The notes under the pieces: generated by a model | What the model was told of the DNA's origin: nothing | The model's database searches: none | The model's input: only the letters and a program-made list of their open reading frames with translations | Program-made: the position numbers and the translations under genes | Source of the DNA: Clostridium sporogenes | Lineage (GTDB): Bacteria > Bacillota > Clostridia > Clostridiales > Clostridiaceae | Assembly (NCBI RefSeq): GCF_001020205.1 | Contig: NZ_CP011663.1 | Coordinates: forward strand, 4,078,991 to 4,142,990 | Direction of reading: 5' to 3' | Length of the DNA stretch: 64,000 nucleotides | Shown: positions 9,419 to 17,970 of the stretch, piece by piece | Numbering within the stretch: the stretch's first letter is position 1 | How the letters are laid out: each line of letters begins with the position of its first letter

Positions 9419-9598
9419 TATTTTATATACTATAAAAAAAAATTATAATTGTTATAAGTTATATAAATAACATCTATTCAATTGTTTATCATCTCTAACT
9501 ACAATAAACAATCTATTACAATGCTTTATTTACTTTTACTTTAATATTACAAATTGTTATAATAAATATAATATTATATCAATTTGGGAGGTAACTAA

Positions 9599-10504
9599 AT
9601 GGATTTTAAACAAATAGAAGCTTTTATAAGTGTAGCTAAATATAAAAGTTTCTCTAAAGCAGCTAATTCAGTATTTTTATCACAACCTGCTATAAGTTCT
9701 CATATAGCTACTTTAGAAAAAGAACTTAGTGTGCAACTTTTCGATAGAACATCTAAGGAAGTCTTATTAACCCCTGCTGGCAACTCCTTCTTAAAATATG
9801 CACTAGAAATTTTAAATGCTAGAGATAAAGCTGTATGTTGTTTATCTAATTTTAACAATACTGTCTGTGGAAAGCTAACTCTAACTGCCAGTAGTACCCC
9901 TTGTAACACTATAATACCAGATTTAGTTAAAGGTTTTGAAAATAAATTTCCAGATGTATCCTTTAATGTGTTAGAACAAAGTTCTGGAGAAGTACTAGAT
10001 AATTTATTAAACTTTAACTCAGAAATTGGTATTATTGGAGATTTAATAAGCGATGATAAAATTAAAACTTACAAACTAGTAGAAGATAATTTGGTTTTAA
10101 TATCCAATCCTAGCTTAAACATTCCTGACGAAATAGATGCAGAATCCATATCAAAATACAAATTTGTACTTAGAAAAAAATCTTCTGCCACAAGAAAAAC
10201 CTTTGAAAATAATTTAAAAAAATCTGGTATTGACCCATCAACTCTAGAAGTTTGTTGTGAAGTTAATAATTTGGATACAATTTTTCAATTTGTAAAAACT
10301 GGTGTAGGTGTATCTGTTATTTCTGAAAAGGTTTATAATGGATACTTAGGATTAAATTCTATAAAGAAAAGTAAAATAACAAACCTAAATTTAAAAAGAA
10401 GCTTATATTTAGCAATCTGTTCTAAAAGAACTCTTACCCCTACAGCTAAAGCATTTTTCGATTTTTGCTTAGATTATTTTGATATACATAAAAGTAATCA
10501 GTAA
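9599..10504 (+). CDS. LysR-family transcriptional regulator
   Basis: A 301-residue LysR regulator. An N-terminal winged helix-turn-helix (residues about 1-60, FSKAANSVFLSQPAISSHIATLEKEL) is followed by a periplasmic-binding-like effector domain from about 90. It is similar to the CysL-like group; some clostridial members are annotated as selenium-metabolism associated, which I cannot confirm here. It stands alone. Upstream is an inverted repeat ATTGTTTA...TAAACAAT (9481-9512) that could be its own operator. Confidence 0.85.
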   Translation: MDFKQIEAFISVAKYKSFSKAANSVFLSQPAISSHIATLEKELSVQLFDRTSKEVLLTPAGNSFLKYALEILNARDKAVCCLSNFNNTVCGKLTLTASSTPCNTIIPDLVKGFENKFPDVSFNVLEQSSGEVLDNLLNFNSEIGIIGDLISDDKIKTYKLVEDNLVLISNPSLNIPDEIDAESISKYKFVLRKKSSATRKTFENNLKKSGIDPSTLEVCCEVNNLDTIFQFVKTGVGVSVISEKVYNGYLGLNSIKKSKITNLNLKRSLYLAICSKRTLTPTAKAFFDFCLDYFDIHKSNQ

Positions 10505-10591
10505 TATTAACATAAATATAATTTAATATAGGAACAATTTTAGGATGTCTTTACTATAATATATATGTAAGCATTTTAATAGGAGTTTTTT

Positions 10592-11788
10592 ATGTTTTCT
10601 TTTAAAAATAAAATTGAGGAAACTTTAAAAATAGCAATTAAAAATAACTACTATAAAAATTATAGAGTCCTTATTATTTGTACAAACCTTCAAAAGGATA
10701 TAGAAAAAAAAGTTAAATTATACAAAGGCAGAATACTAAGATCCATAGCTTTATGTAATTGTGTTTGTGCTTATGTATCTTCTAGGGCTATTGAACGACT
10801 TTTAGAATATCCTCAAGTAATATATATATGTTTAGATCCTTATGCTTATATATGTGGAAATAGCGTATGTTCTTCTAATAATGTAACTTTATCGGAAAGA
10901 TACTCTCTTACAGGAGAAAATATTGGAATAGGTGTTGTAGATACAGGTGTCTATCCTCATACAGATTTGATTAATCCTACTAATAGAATAAAAAGCTTTT
11001 TAGACTTAATAAATAACTATAATTATCCCTATGATGACAACGGACATGGTACCTTTATTTCTGGTGTTATAGCTGGAAATGGCTCCTTATCTGATGGACT
11101 TTATAAGGGCATTGCTCCTAAAAGCCATTTATGTGTAGTCAAAGCTTTTAATAAATTAGGAAAGGGATTTGTGTCTGACATATTGTTTGGAATTGAAACC
11201 TTAATAAATATGAGGGAAGAATTTAACATAAAAATTATTTGCCTTCCTTTTGAAGTTCCTTATATTAATTATAATATACTAAATTTATTTTCTAAAATTT
11301 TTAACATAGCCTTAAATAATAACATAATAATTATAGTACCTTCTGGCCATAATGGAAATAATGAATGTTCTATACAAGGTATTTCAACTTTAAAATCTTG
11401 TATAACCGTAGGAGGAATAGACACTACATCCTTAGAAAAAAAACCTTATATTTATTCTTCTTCTGGGCCTTTTTCAAATATAGAAAAACCTGATTTAGCT
11501 GCTGCAGCCGTTAACATATGTTCATTAAATTCTAATACAAATTATATATCTGAAAAAAGAGGTAAAAAAATATATCCAAGACCCCTTGAAGAAGCTTATA
11601 CTAATTTTACTGGTACTTCTTGCGCTGCTGCATATATAAGCGGAGTTTGTAGCTTATTATTTGAAAATAATCAAGAACTTCTATTTAAAGATATACTATC
11701 TTTAATGAAGGTATCTTGTTCTCTTTTACCTTTTTCTAAATGGATTCAAGGAGCAGGTATTGTAGATATAAATAAACTTTTACCTTAA
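10592..11788 (+). CDS. S8 family serine peptidase (subtilisin-like), no signal peptide
   Basis: A 398-residue subtilase. The catalytic triad is readable: Asp117 in GIGVVDTGVYPHTD, His152 in DDNGHGTFISG and Ser343 in FTGTSCAAAY. Residues 1-95 look like a short propeptide or regulatory domain. No signal peptide or sorting motif is visible, which suggests an intracellular or spore-related role. The oxyanion-hole segment reads SGHNG (251-255) where subtilisins have AGN-x-G, so the usual Asn aligns with His253. The catalytic Ser is followed by Cys instead of Met. It is followed by a bidirectional terminator. Confidence 0.85.
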   Translation: MFSFKNKIEETLKIAIKNNYYKNYRVLIICTNLQKDIEKKVKLYKGRILRSIALCNCVCAYVSSRAIERLLEYPQVIYICLDPYAYICGNSVCSSNNVTLSERYSLTGENIGIGVVDTGVYPHTDLINPTNRIKSFLDLINNYNYPYDDNGHGTFISGVIAGNGSLSDGLYKGIAPKSHLCVVKAFNKLGKGFVSDILFGIETLINMREEFNIKIICLPFEVPYINYNILNLFSKIFNIALNNNIIIIVPSGHNGNNECSIQGISTLKSCITVGGIDTTSLEKKPYIYSSSGPFSNIEKPDLAAAAVNICSLNSNTNYISEKRGKKIYPRPLEEAYTNFTGTSCAAAYISGVCSLLFENNQELLFKDILSLMKVSCSLLPFSKWIQGAGIVDINKLLP

Positions 11789-11804
11789 AAATATATAACA
11801 CCCC

Positions 11805-11831
11805 AAAAAAGAGCCGTATGCTCTTTTTTTT
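11805..11831. terminator. Bidirectional terminator between S8 peptidase and LysR genes
   Basis: AAAAAAGAGC, loop CGTAT, GCTCTTTTTT: a compact symmetrical hairpin between convergent genes. It overlaps the last codon of the minus-strand LysR gene. Confidence 0.75.
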
Positions 11832-12711
11832 ATACATTTTCTAATGCAAATTTTATAAAAGTTTTTAATAGTGTAGATAAAAACTTATCTTTATGATATA
11901 TAAGTATAAGCTTTCTCTTTATTTCAAACTCTTTTAACTTTGTCCATGATAATGTATTACTATTTATTTCATTTTTAATACATCTTTTAGATATACATGA
12001 TATACCTAATCCGGCTTCAACAGCCTTCTTAATAGCTTCTGTATTTCCTAATTCAAAAGCTATGTTGTAATTTACATTATTAGCTGTCATATAACTTTCA
12101 AAAACTTCCCTTGTACCACTTCCCATTTCTCTCATTATTATTTTTTCTTTATTTATTTCATCTATACTTATCTTATCTTTATTACTCCAAGGATGTTCTG
12201 GACTGGTTATAAAAACTAATTCATCATTACAAAAATTTTCTTTTATAATTTCCTCATTATATACAGGTCCCTCAACAAATGCAAAATCGATACTATTTTC
12301 TAATATCATATCACTTATCAATTTAGTATTCTCTATGGCTATAGATGTATCTATACCTTTATATGCTTTCGTAAATTTGCCTATTATATCTGGTAAAATA
12401 TATATTCCAATAGTGGTACTAGCTCCTATTTTAAGCTTTCCTGTTTTTAAACTATTAATATCCTTAAGACTTCTTATGGAATCATCATACATATTTAAAA
12501 TTCTTCTTACATAATTTAAAAAAATCTCACCCTCATTTGTTAAATATAATCTTCTGTTTATTCTATCAAATAATTTAATCCCTAATTCATTCTCTAATTC
12601 TAGTATAGTTTGACTAACTGCTGGCTGACTTATATATAACTTTTCTGCCACTTCTGTCATATTAAGCTTTTCTGCTACTTCATAAAATATTCTAAGCTTT
12701 CTTTCATTCAT
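11830..12711 (-). CDS. LysR-family transcriptional regulator (CysL/CbbR-like)
   Basis: A 293-residue LysR regulator with a clear N-terminal helix-turn-helix (MTEVAEKLYISQPAVSQTILELENELG) and an effector-binding domain containing IGASTTIGIYILPDII. It lies 28 bases downstream of the 2-hydroxyacid dehydrogenase on the same strand, so the two may be one transcript and the regulator may control that gene. Targets unknown. Confidence 0.85.
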   Translation of the reverse strand: MNERKLRIFYEVAEKLNMTEVAEKLYISQPAVSQTILELENELGIKLFDRINRRLYLTNEGEIFLNYVRRILNMYDDSIRSLKDINSLKTGKLKIGASTTIGIYILPDIIGKFTKAYKGIDTSIAIENTKLISDMILENSIDFAFVEGPVYNEEIIKENFCNDELVFITSPEHPWSNKDKISIDEINKEKIIMREMGSGTREVFESYMTANNVNYNIAFELGNTEAIKKAVEAGLGISCISKRCIKNEINSNTLSWTKLKEFEIKRKLILIYHKDKFLSTLLKTFIKFALENV

Positions 12712-12739
12712 AAAATCACCTTAATTTATACCTTTAATT

Positions 12740-13687
12740 TTAGTAACCTCTATTCATATTAACAATGCTTTTTAATTCTATGCCCTCTTTATATTTTTTT
12801 AGGTTTTCATATATTATATCAAATCTTCTAATATTTCTTTTTTCTGAAATCCAAGAATTATGAGGAGTTATTATAACATTTTCTAATGTCCAAATAGGGT
12901 TATCTTTAAGTAAAGGTTCCTCTCCAAATACATCTAATGCTGCTCCTTTTATTTTTCCTAGTTCTAAATTTTCTATAAGCTTTTCTTCGTCTACAATAGT
13001 GCCCCTTGATATATTTATAAATAATGCTCCATCCTTCATACTACTTAATACATTTTCATCTACTAAATTTTCTGTTTCTTTGGTATAAGGTATACTTACC
13101 ACCACAACATCACATTTTGAAACCATTTCTCCTATATTATCTTTAGTATAGCACTTATTAAAATACTCTACATCTCTTCCTTTTGTGTTAACTCCTAATA
13201 TATTAACATCAAAGGCTGAAAACCTTTTAGCCGATTCTTTTGCAATACTTCCAGTGCCTATAAATCCTATGGTTTTTCCACATAATTCTAATAAATCAGT
13301 GTCTAGTTTCCAAATCTTATTTTCTTGTTTTTTATAAAATTCCTTACTATTTTTTAAAAGTTCCAATGTCTTTAAAACAATCCACTCTGCTATTGGTATA
13401 GAATATCCTCCATTATTATTAGTAACTATAATATTATTTTTTAAAACAAGGCCCTTAGGTACCTGATCTACACCTGTGCTTGAAAGCTGTATCCATTTTA
13501 AGTTTTTCATAAGTGATATATCTAAAGTATTAAAAGGATTATAACAAACCAAAACTTCTATATCTTTCAGCTGATCTTTATATTGTATTTCTTTCTCGTT
13601 TATTATAGTTATATCATAACCTAAGTTTTCTATTTTTTTCATATTTTCTTTACCATAATTATATGTAAACAATGCTTTTATACTCAT
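12740..13687 (-). CDS. D-isomer-specific 2-hydroxyacid dehydrogenase family protein
   Basis: A 315-residue NAD-dependent dehydrogenase. The Rossmann motif GFIGTGSIAKESAKRF is near 140-155. Catalytic residues are recognisable: Arg in NISRGTIVD, Glu in DVFGEEPL and His in ITPHNSW. It is phosphoglycerate-dehydrogenase-like but lacks an ACT domain, so the substrate (D-3-phosphoglycerate, glyoxylate or another 2-keto acid) is undetermined. It heads a probable two-gene unit with the LysR gene. A short palindrome, TTGAAAATTCAA, lies about 70 bases upstream. Confidence 0.8.
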   Translation of the reverse strand: MSIKALFTYNYGKENMKKIENLGYDITIINEKEIQYKDQLKDIEVLVCYNPFNTLDISLMKNLKWIQLSSTGVDQVPKGLVLKNNIIVTNNNGGYSIPIAEWIVLKTLELLKNSKEFYKKQENKIWKLDTDLLELCGKTIGFIGTGSIAKESAKRFSAFDVNILGVNTKGRDVEYFNKCYTKDNIGEMVSKCDVVVVSIPYTKETENLVDENVLSSMKDGALFINISRGTIVDEEKLIENLELGKIKGAALDVFGEEPLLKDNPIWTLENVIITPHNSWISEKRNIRRFDIIYENLKKYKEGIELKSIVNMNRGY

Positions 13688-13871
13688 TACTATCTTTCTC
13701 CCTCTTTTACTTTTAATAGTTTAAAGTTAATTTTGATTTTATCATTAATATATTGAAAATTCAATCAAATCAATAGTAATATTTACTCTATTTAAATTAA
13801 TGTATATACAGTTTTTTAGCTTATACTTTTTTATCTCTTTTTTACATTTCTTTTAAATAGAATTTTAAAAA

Positions 13872-13901
13872 GAGTATTTAGTGCTTATTCACTAAATACT
13901 C
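13872..13901 (-). terminator. Terminator of the fab/acc operon with the accA stop codon in its loop
   Basis: On the minus strand the arms 13890-13901 and 13872-13883 form a perfect 12-bp stem around a 6-base loop that contains the accA TAA. The RNA continues into TTTTT. The last accA codons are part of the stem. Confidence 0.85.
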
Positions 13902-14724
13902 CCATGTTTCTAAATTTATTATATCTTTTATCTAAAAGTATATCCAAAGGATATTTTTTTAATATTTCTATTTCATTTATAATATTTTCTTTTAAGGTTT
14001 CTGCCATTTTATTTAAATTCTTATGAGCTCCACCTGCTGGTTCCTTTATAATTTTATCTATTATATTAAATTCTTTTAGATCCTCTGCTGTAATTTTCAT
14101 CACTTCTGCGGCCTCTTTTGCTTTAGATGCATCCTTCCACAATATACTTGCAAAGCCTTCTGGTGACAATATAGAATATATGGAGTTCTCTAGCATTATT
14201 ACTCTATCTGCTACTCCTAATGCTAAAGCACCACCACTTCCACCTTCCCCTATAACTGTAGATAAGGTTACAGTCTTTAATCTTGACATTTCTAATAAAT
14301 TTCTTGCTATAGCTTCTCCTTGCCCTCTCTCTTCTGCATCTATTCCACAGAAAGCTCCTGGTGTATCTATAAAACATATAATTGGCCTTTTAAACTTTTC
14401 TGCTTGTTTCATTATTCTTAAAGCTTTTCTATAACCTTCTGGCTTAGGCATACCAAAATTTCTTTTTATATTGTCTTTTATATTTTTACCCTTTTGCTGA
14501 GCAATTATAGTTACACTCTTATTGTTCAATAACCCTATACCACATACTATAGATTGGTCATCACTAAAGGATCTATCTCCATGTAATTCTATAAAATCAT
14601 CAAACATAATATTTATATAATCTAAAGCTGTAGGTCTTTCTTTTAATCTAGCCAATGTTACCCTTTGCCAAGCATTTTTAGAAGTATATTTTTTTACATT
14701 ATAAATCAAGTTTTTATCTTCCAT
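13885..14724 (-). CDS. accA: Acetyl-CoA carboxylase carboxyltransferase subunit alpha
   Basis: A 279-residue alpha subunit of the carboxyltransferase that moves the carboxyl group from carboxybiotin to acetyl-CoA, giving malonyl-CoA. It has the crotonase-like core with RNFGMPKPEGYRKALR, DTPGAFCGIDAEERGQGEAIARN and GEGGSGGALALGVADRV. Somewhat shorter than the E. coli subunit (319 aa), as usual in Firmicutes. Last gene of the 13-gene fatty-acid operon; its end lies inside the operon terminator. It acts with accD, accC and accB, all upstream in the same operon. Confidence 0.95.
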   Translation of the reverse strand: MEDKNLIYNVKKYTSKNAWQRVTLARLKERPTALDYINIMFDDFIELHGDRSFSDDQSIVCGIGLLNNKSVTIIAQQKGKNIKDNIKRNFGMPKPEGYRKALRIMKQAEKFKRPIICFIDTPGAFCGIDAEERGQGEAIARNLLEMSRLKTVTLSTVIGEGGSGGALALGVADRVIMLENSIYSILSPEGFASILWKDASKAKEAAEVMKITAEDLKEFNIIDKIIKEPAGGAHKNLNKMAETLKENIINEIEILKKYPLDILLDKRYNKFRNMGVFSE

Positions 14725-14770
14725 ATTTATATCTCCAATCTAAATTAAGAAATAATATTAATGTATAATC

Positions 14771-15640
14771 TTAAAAAGAATTTTGATGCATATTAATAAG
14801 CTTTGCTAAAACTTTTCTTAAATCATACCTTGGAACTATTTTATCAATAAAACCATGCTCTAATAAAAATTCGGATTTCTGAAAGTCCTCTGGTAACTTT
14901 TCATTTATGGTTTGTTCTATTACCCTCTTACCTGCAAATCCTATTAATGCATCTGGTTCAGCAAGTATTATATCTCCAAGCATGGCAAAACTAGCTGTTA
15001 CCCCTCCTGTAGTAGGGTCTGTTAGTACACATATATATAATAATCCTTCTTCATCTAATTTTGCTAGTGCAGAGCTCACTTTAGCCATTTGCATTAAAGA
15101 TAATATTCCTTCCTGCATTCTTGCCCCACCAGATACAGTAAATATTATAACTGGCAATCTTAACTCTATAGCTCTTTCTATAGCTCTAGTTATTTTTTCT
15201 CCTACAACAGATCCCATACTTCCCATCATAAATTTACTGTCCATTATACATACTACAACTTCCATGCCAGCTATCTTACCCTTTCCTGTGGTAACAGCTT
15301 CACTTAAGTTTGTTTTTTCTTTTATATGTCCTATCTTTTCATCATAGCCTTGAAATTCTAATGGATTTTCTGTTTTAACTTTATAATCCCACTCTTTAAA
15401 GGTATCTTTATCAAATAAATATTTTATTCTTTCTTTGGCTCCTATTCTAAAATGATTTCCACATAAATTACATACCATATAATTTTTTTCTAAATCATTT
15501 TGGTATAATATCTCTCCGCATTTATTACATTTAACCCACATTCCATCTGGAATGGTAGGAGTATTTTCTCTTTTATAATTTTCTATATTTTTTTGACTTA
15601 TAGTTATATATTTTGTTTTTCTGAATAAATTTTTTAACAT
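14771..15640 (-). CDS. accD: Acetyl-CoA carboxylase carboxyltransferase subunit beta
   Basis: A 289-residue beta subunit. The N-terminal four-cysteine zinc ribbon is clear: CNKCG near residue 38 and CNLCG near 57. The crotonase-like core includes VVCIMDSKFMMGSMGSVVGEKI and FTVSGGARMQEG. It forms the carboxyltransferase with AccA. It lies 46 bases upstream of accA and 19 bases downstream of accC. Length normal. Confidence 0.95.
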   Translation of the reverse strand: MLKNLFRKTKYITISQKNIENYKRENTPTIPDGMWVKCNKCGEILYQNDLEKNYMVCNLCGNHFRIGAKERIKYLFDKDTFKEWDYKVKTENPLEFQGYDEKIGHIKEKTNLSEAVTTGKGKIAGMEVVVCIMDSKFMMGSMGSVVGEKITRAIERAIELRLPVIIFTVSGGARMQEGILSLMQMAKVSSALAKLDEEGLLYICVLTDPTTGGVTASFAMLGDIILAEPDALIGFAGKRVIEQTINEKLPEDFQKSEFLLEHGFIDKIVPRYDLRKVLAKLINMHQNSF

Positions 15641-15659
15641 ATACTTCCCCCTGACTACA

Positions 15660-17006
15660 CTAATTGTCAGTTAGCATTTTTTCTATATATTTTGTAGTGT
15701 ATTCTCCCTTTATAAAATTTTCATCTTCTAATATAATAAACTGAAAATCTATATTGGTGTTTACACCTTCTATAATCAGTTCTCCTAATGCTCTTTTCAT
15801 AATTTGTATAGTTTCTTCTCTATTCCTCCCATAAGCTATAAGTTTACCTATCATAGAGTCATAGTATGGAGGTATAGTATATCCTGAATATACTGAACTA
15901 TCTAATCTTACACCCAAGCCTCCTGGGATGTATAAATTTTCTATTTTTCCAGGACAAGGTCTAAATCCATTTTTATAGTCTTCTGCATTTATTCTACATT
16001 CAATAGCATGCCCTTGTATTTTTATATCTTTTTGTTTTATATTTAATTTTTCTCCATAAGCTATTTTTATTTGTTCTTTTAAAATATCTATTCCTGTTAC
16101 CATTTCTGTTATTGGATGTTCTACTTGTATTCTTGTATTCATTTCCATAAAATAAAAACTTCCATCTTCATCTAGTAAGAATTCTATAGTGCCAGCATTT
16201 TTATACTCAACAGCCTTTGCTGCCTTTATAGCAACATCACCCATTCTTTTTCTTAATTCTTCATTCATACGAGGAGATGGAGCTTCTTCTAACACCTTTT
16301 GATTTCTTCTTTGCAGAGAACAATCTCTTTCTCCTAGGTGTATTATATTGCCATAGTTATCCCCTAGTATTTGAAATTCTATATGCCTTGGATTTTTTAT
16401 GAATTTTTCTACATACATACTATCATCACCAAAAGCACCTTTAGCTTCAGACTTTGCAGTGTTAAAAGCTTTTATCATATTTTCCTTGAAATGGACTATC
16501 CTTATTCCACGTCCGCCACCACCGGCTGAAGCTTTAACAATTACTGGGTAGCCTATTTCTTCTGCTATATTTAAAGCTTCTTCTTCATTATTTATTACTC
16601 CATTAGAACCTGGAATAACTGGCACTCCTGCCTTTATCATTATATCTCTAGCATTGGACTTATTTCCCACTTTATCTATTGTTTCGCTGTTTGGTCCTAT
16701 AAAAACTATATTACAATCTTTACACATATTAGCAAACTTACTATTCTCAGATAGGAACCCAAAACCAGGATGGATAGCCTGTGATCCTGTTAATACAGTA
16801 GCACTTATTATATTATACATATTTAAATAACTATCCTTTGAAGAAGGAGGCCCTATACAAACTGCCTCATCTGCCAATTGAACATGTAGAGCATCTTTAT
16901 CTGCCTCTGAATATATAGCTACAGTTTCTATTCCCATTTCTCTACAAGCTCTAATTATTCTAACCGCAATCTCACCTCTATTAGCCACAAGTATTTTTTT
17001 AAACAC
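15660..17006 (-). CDS. accC: Acetyl-CoA carboxylase biotin carboxylase subunit
   Basis: A 448-residue ATP-grasp biotin carboxylase that carboxylates the biotin of AccB using bicarbonate and ATP. It begins MFKKILVANRGEIAVRIIRACREMG. It contains the glycine-rich ATP loop KASAGGGGRGIRIV near 160, the catalytic-region segment FYFMEMNTRIQVEHPITE near 285 and EGVNTNIDFQ near the end. Length matches the family. It lies between fabZ and accD. Confidence 0.96.
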   Translation of the reverse strand: MFKKILVANRGEIAVRIIRACREMGIETVAIYSEADKDALHVQLADEAVCIGPPSSKDSYLNMYNIISATVLTGSQAIHPGFGFLSENSKFANMCKDCNIVFIGPNSETIDKVGNKSNARDIMIKAGVPVIPGSNGVINNEEEALNIAEEIGYPVIVKASAGGGGRGIRIVHFKENMIKAFNTAKSEAKGAFGDDSMYVEKFIKNPRHIEFQILGDNYGNIIHLGERDCSLQRRNQKVLEEAPSPRMNEELRKRMGDVAIKAAKAVEYKNAGTIEFLLDEDGSFYFMEMNTRIQVEHPITEMVTGIDILKEQIKIAYGEKLNIKQKDIKIQGHAIECRINAEDYKNGFRPCPGKIENLYIPGGLGVRLDSSVYSGYTIPPYYDSMIGKLIAYGRNREETIQIMKRALGELIIEGVNTNIDFQFIILEDENFIKGEYTTKYIEKMLTDN

Positions 17007-17036
17007 TGCTATCTTCTCCTCACTATTTTTATAGAT

Positions 17037-17471
17037 TTATTTTCCTATTACAAATAATAATTCAGCCTCTGCAGCTACTTTGCCATCTACAGTAGCCACA
17101 GCCTTACCAACTCCTGCAACGCCCTTTATTTTAGTAAGCTCTATACTAAGTTTTAAAACATCTCCTGGTATTACTTTTTTTCTGAACTTAGCCTTATTTA
17201 TTCCTCCAAAATAAGCTATTTTGCCTTTGAATTCTTCTTTGCTTAAAATAGCAACAGCTCCAACCTGTGCTAATGCTTCTATAATTAAAACTCCAGGCAT
17301 TACTGGCTCTTCTGGAAAATGTCCATTAAAAAAGTATTCATTAGCTGTAACATTTTTATATCCAACTGCTATTTTACCTTCTTCTAGTTCAGTTATTTTA
17401 TCTACCAATAAAAATGGATATCTATGAGGAATAATTTTTTTTATTTCATTTATATCTAAAAATTTCTCCAT
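17037..17471 (-). CDS. fabZ: 3-hydroxyacyl-ACP dehydratase FabZ
   Basis: A 144-residue hot-dog-fold dehydratase forming trans-2-enoyl-ACP. The motifs PHRYPFLLVDKI and NGHFPEEPVMPGVLIIEALAQ are present, with catalytic His51 and Glu65. Reported work on clostridial FabZ found no isomerase activity, so it does not by itself explain unsaturated fatty acids. It lies between accB and accC, as in the streptococcal fab cluster. Confidence 0.96.
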   Translation of the reverse strand: MEKFLDINEIKKIIPHRYPFLLVDKITELEEGKIAVGYKNVTANEYFFNGHFPEEPVMPGVLIIEALAQVGAVAILSKEEFKGKIAYFGGINKAKFRKKVIPGDVLKLSIELTKIKGVAGVGKAVATVDGKVAAEAELLFVIGK

Positions 17472-17490
17472 TAAAAGTTCTCCTTTTTCA

Positions 17491-17967
17491 TTATAGTGGC
17501 TTTATTTTAAATAAAACTTCTCCATATTGAACCATTTGTTCATTTTTTACTGATATCTCTACTATTTCTCCATCTACTTCTGCTTCTATTTCATTCATAA
17601 CTTTCATAGCTTCTACTATGCAAACTATATCTCCTTTTTTAACCTTATCTCCCACCTTAACATAGGGCTTTTTATCTGCTCCTGGTGATTCATAAAAAGT
17701 TCCTACTATAGGTGATACTATTTCTATAAAATTATCTTCTGTTGATACATCTGTTTTCTCTTCATTATTTAATAACTCTAATTTTTTTTCTTCTACAATA
17801 TTATCTCTATTTTCTTTTTCATATTCCCCAGATATAATTTCCTGTTTATAACTTTTATTGTTTTCTTTTTTCATTTTTATAGCTATACCGTTATACTCTA
17901 TCTCCATAGAAGATAGATTTGACTCACTCATAGCTTTTATTAAATTTTCTATGCCTTTAAAATCCAT
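17491..17967 (-). CDS. accB: Biotin carboxyl carrier protein of acetyl-CoA carboxylase
   Basis: A 158-residue BCCP. The C-terminal biotinyl domain has the VEAMKVMNEIEAE motif, with Lys122 as the biotin attachment site, preceded by the SPIVGTFYESPGADKKPYVKVGD hammerhead segment. The middle (about 40-80) is an acidic, charged linker. It starts 4 bases after the fabF stop, so it is translationally coupled to fabF. Confidence 0.95.
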   Translation of the reverse strand: MDFKGIENLIKAMSESNLSSMEIEYNGIAIKMKKENNKSYKQEIISGEYEKENRDNIVEEKKLELLNNEEKTDVSTEDNFIEIVSPIVGTFYESPGADKKPYVKVGDKVKKGDIVCIVEAMKVMNEIEAEVDGEIVEISVKNEQMVQYGEVLFKIKPL

Positions 17968-17970
17968 TTA

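Noticed and set aside
9481..9512. ATTGTTTA...TAAACAAT inverted repeat as a defined LysR operator
   Set aside because: Plausible location, but in such AT-rich DNA an 8-bp repeat is common and it lacks a clear T-N11-A match; kept only as a note under the gene.
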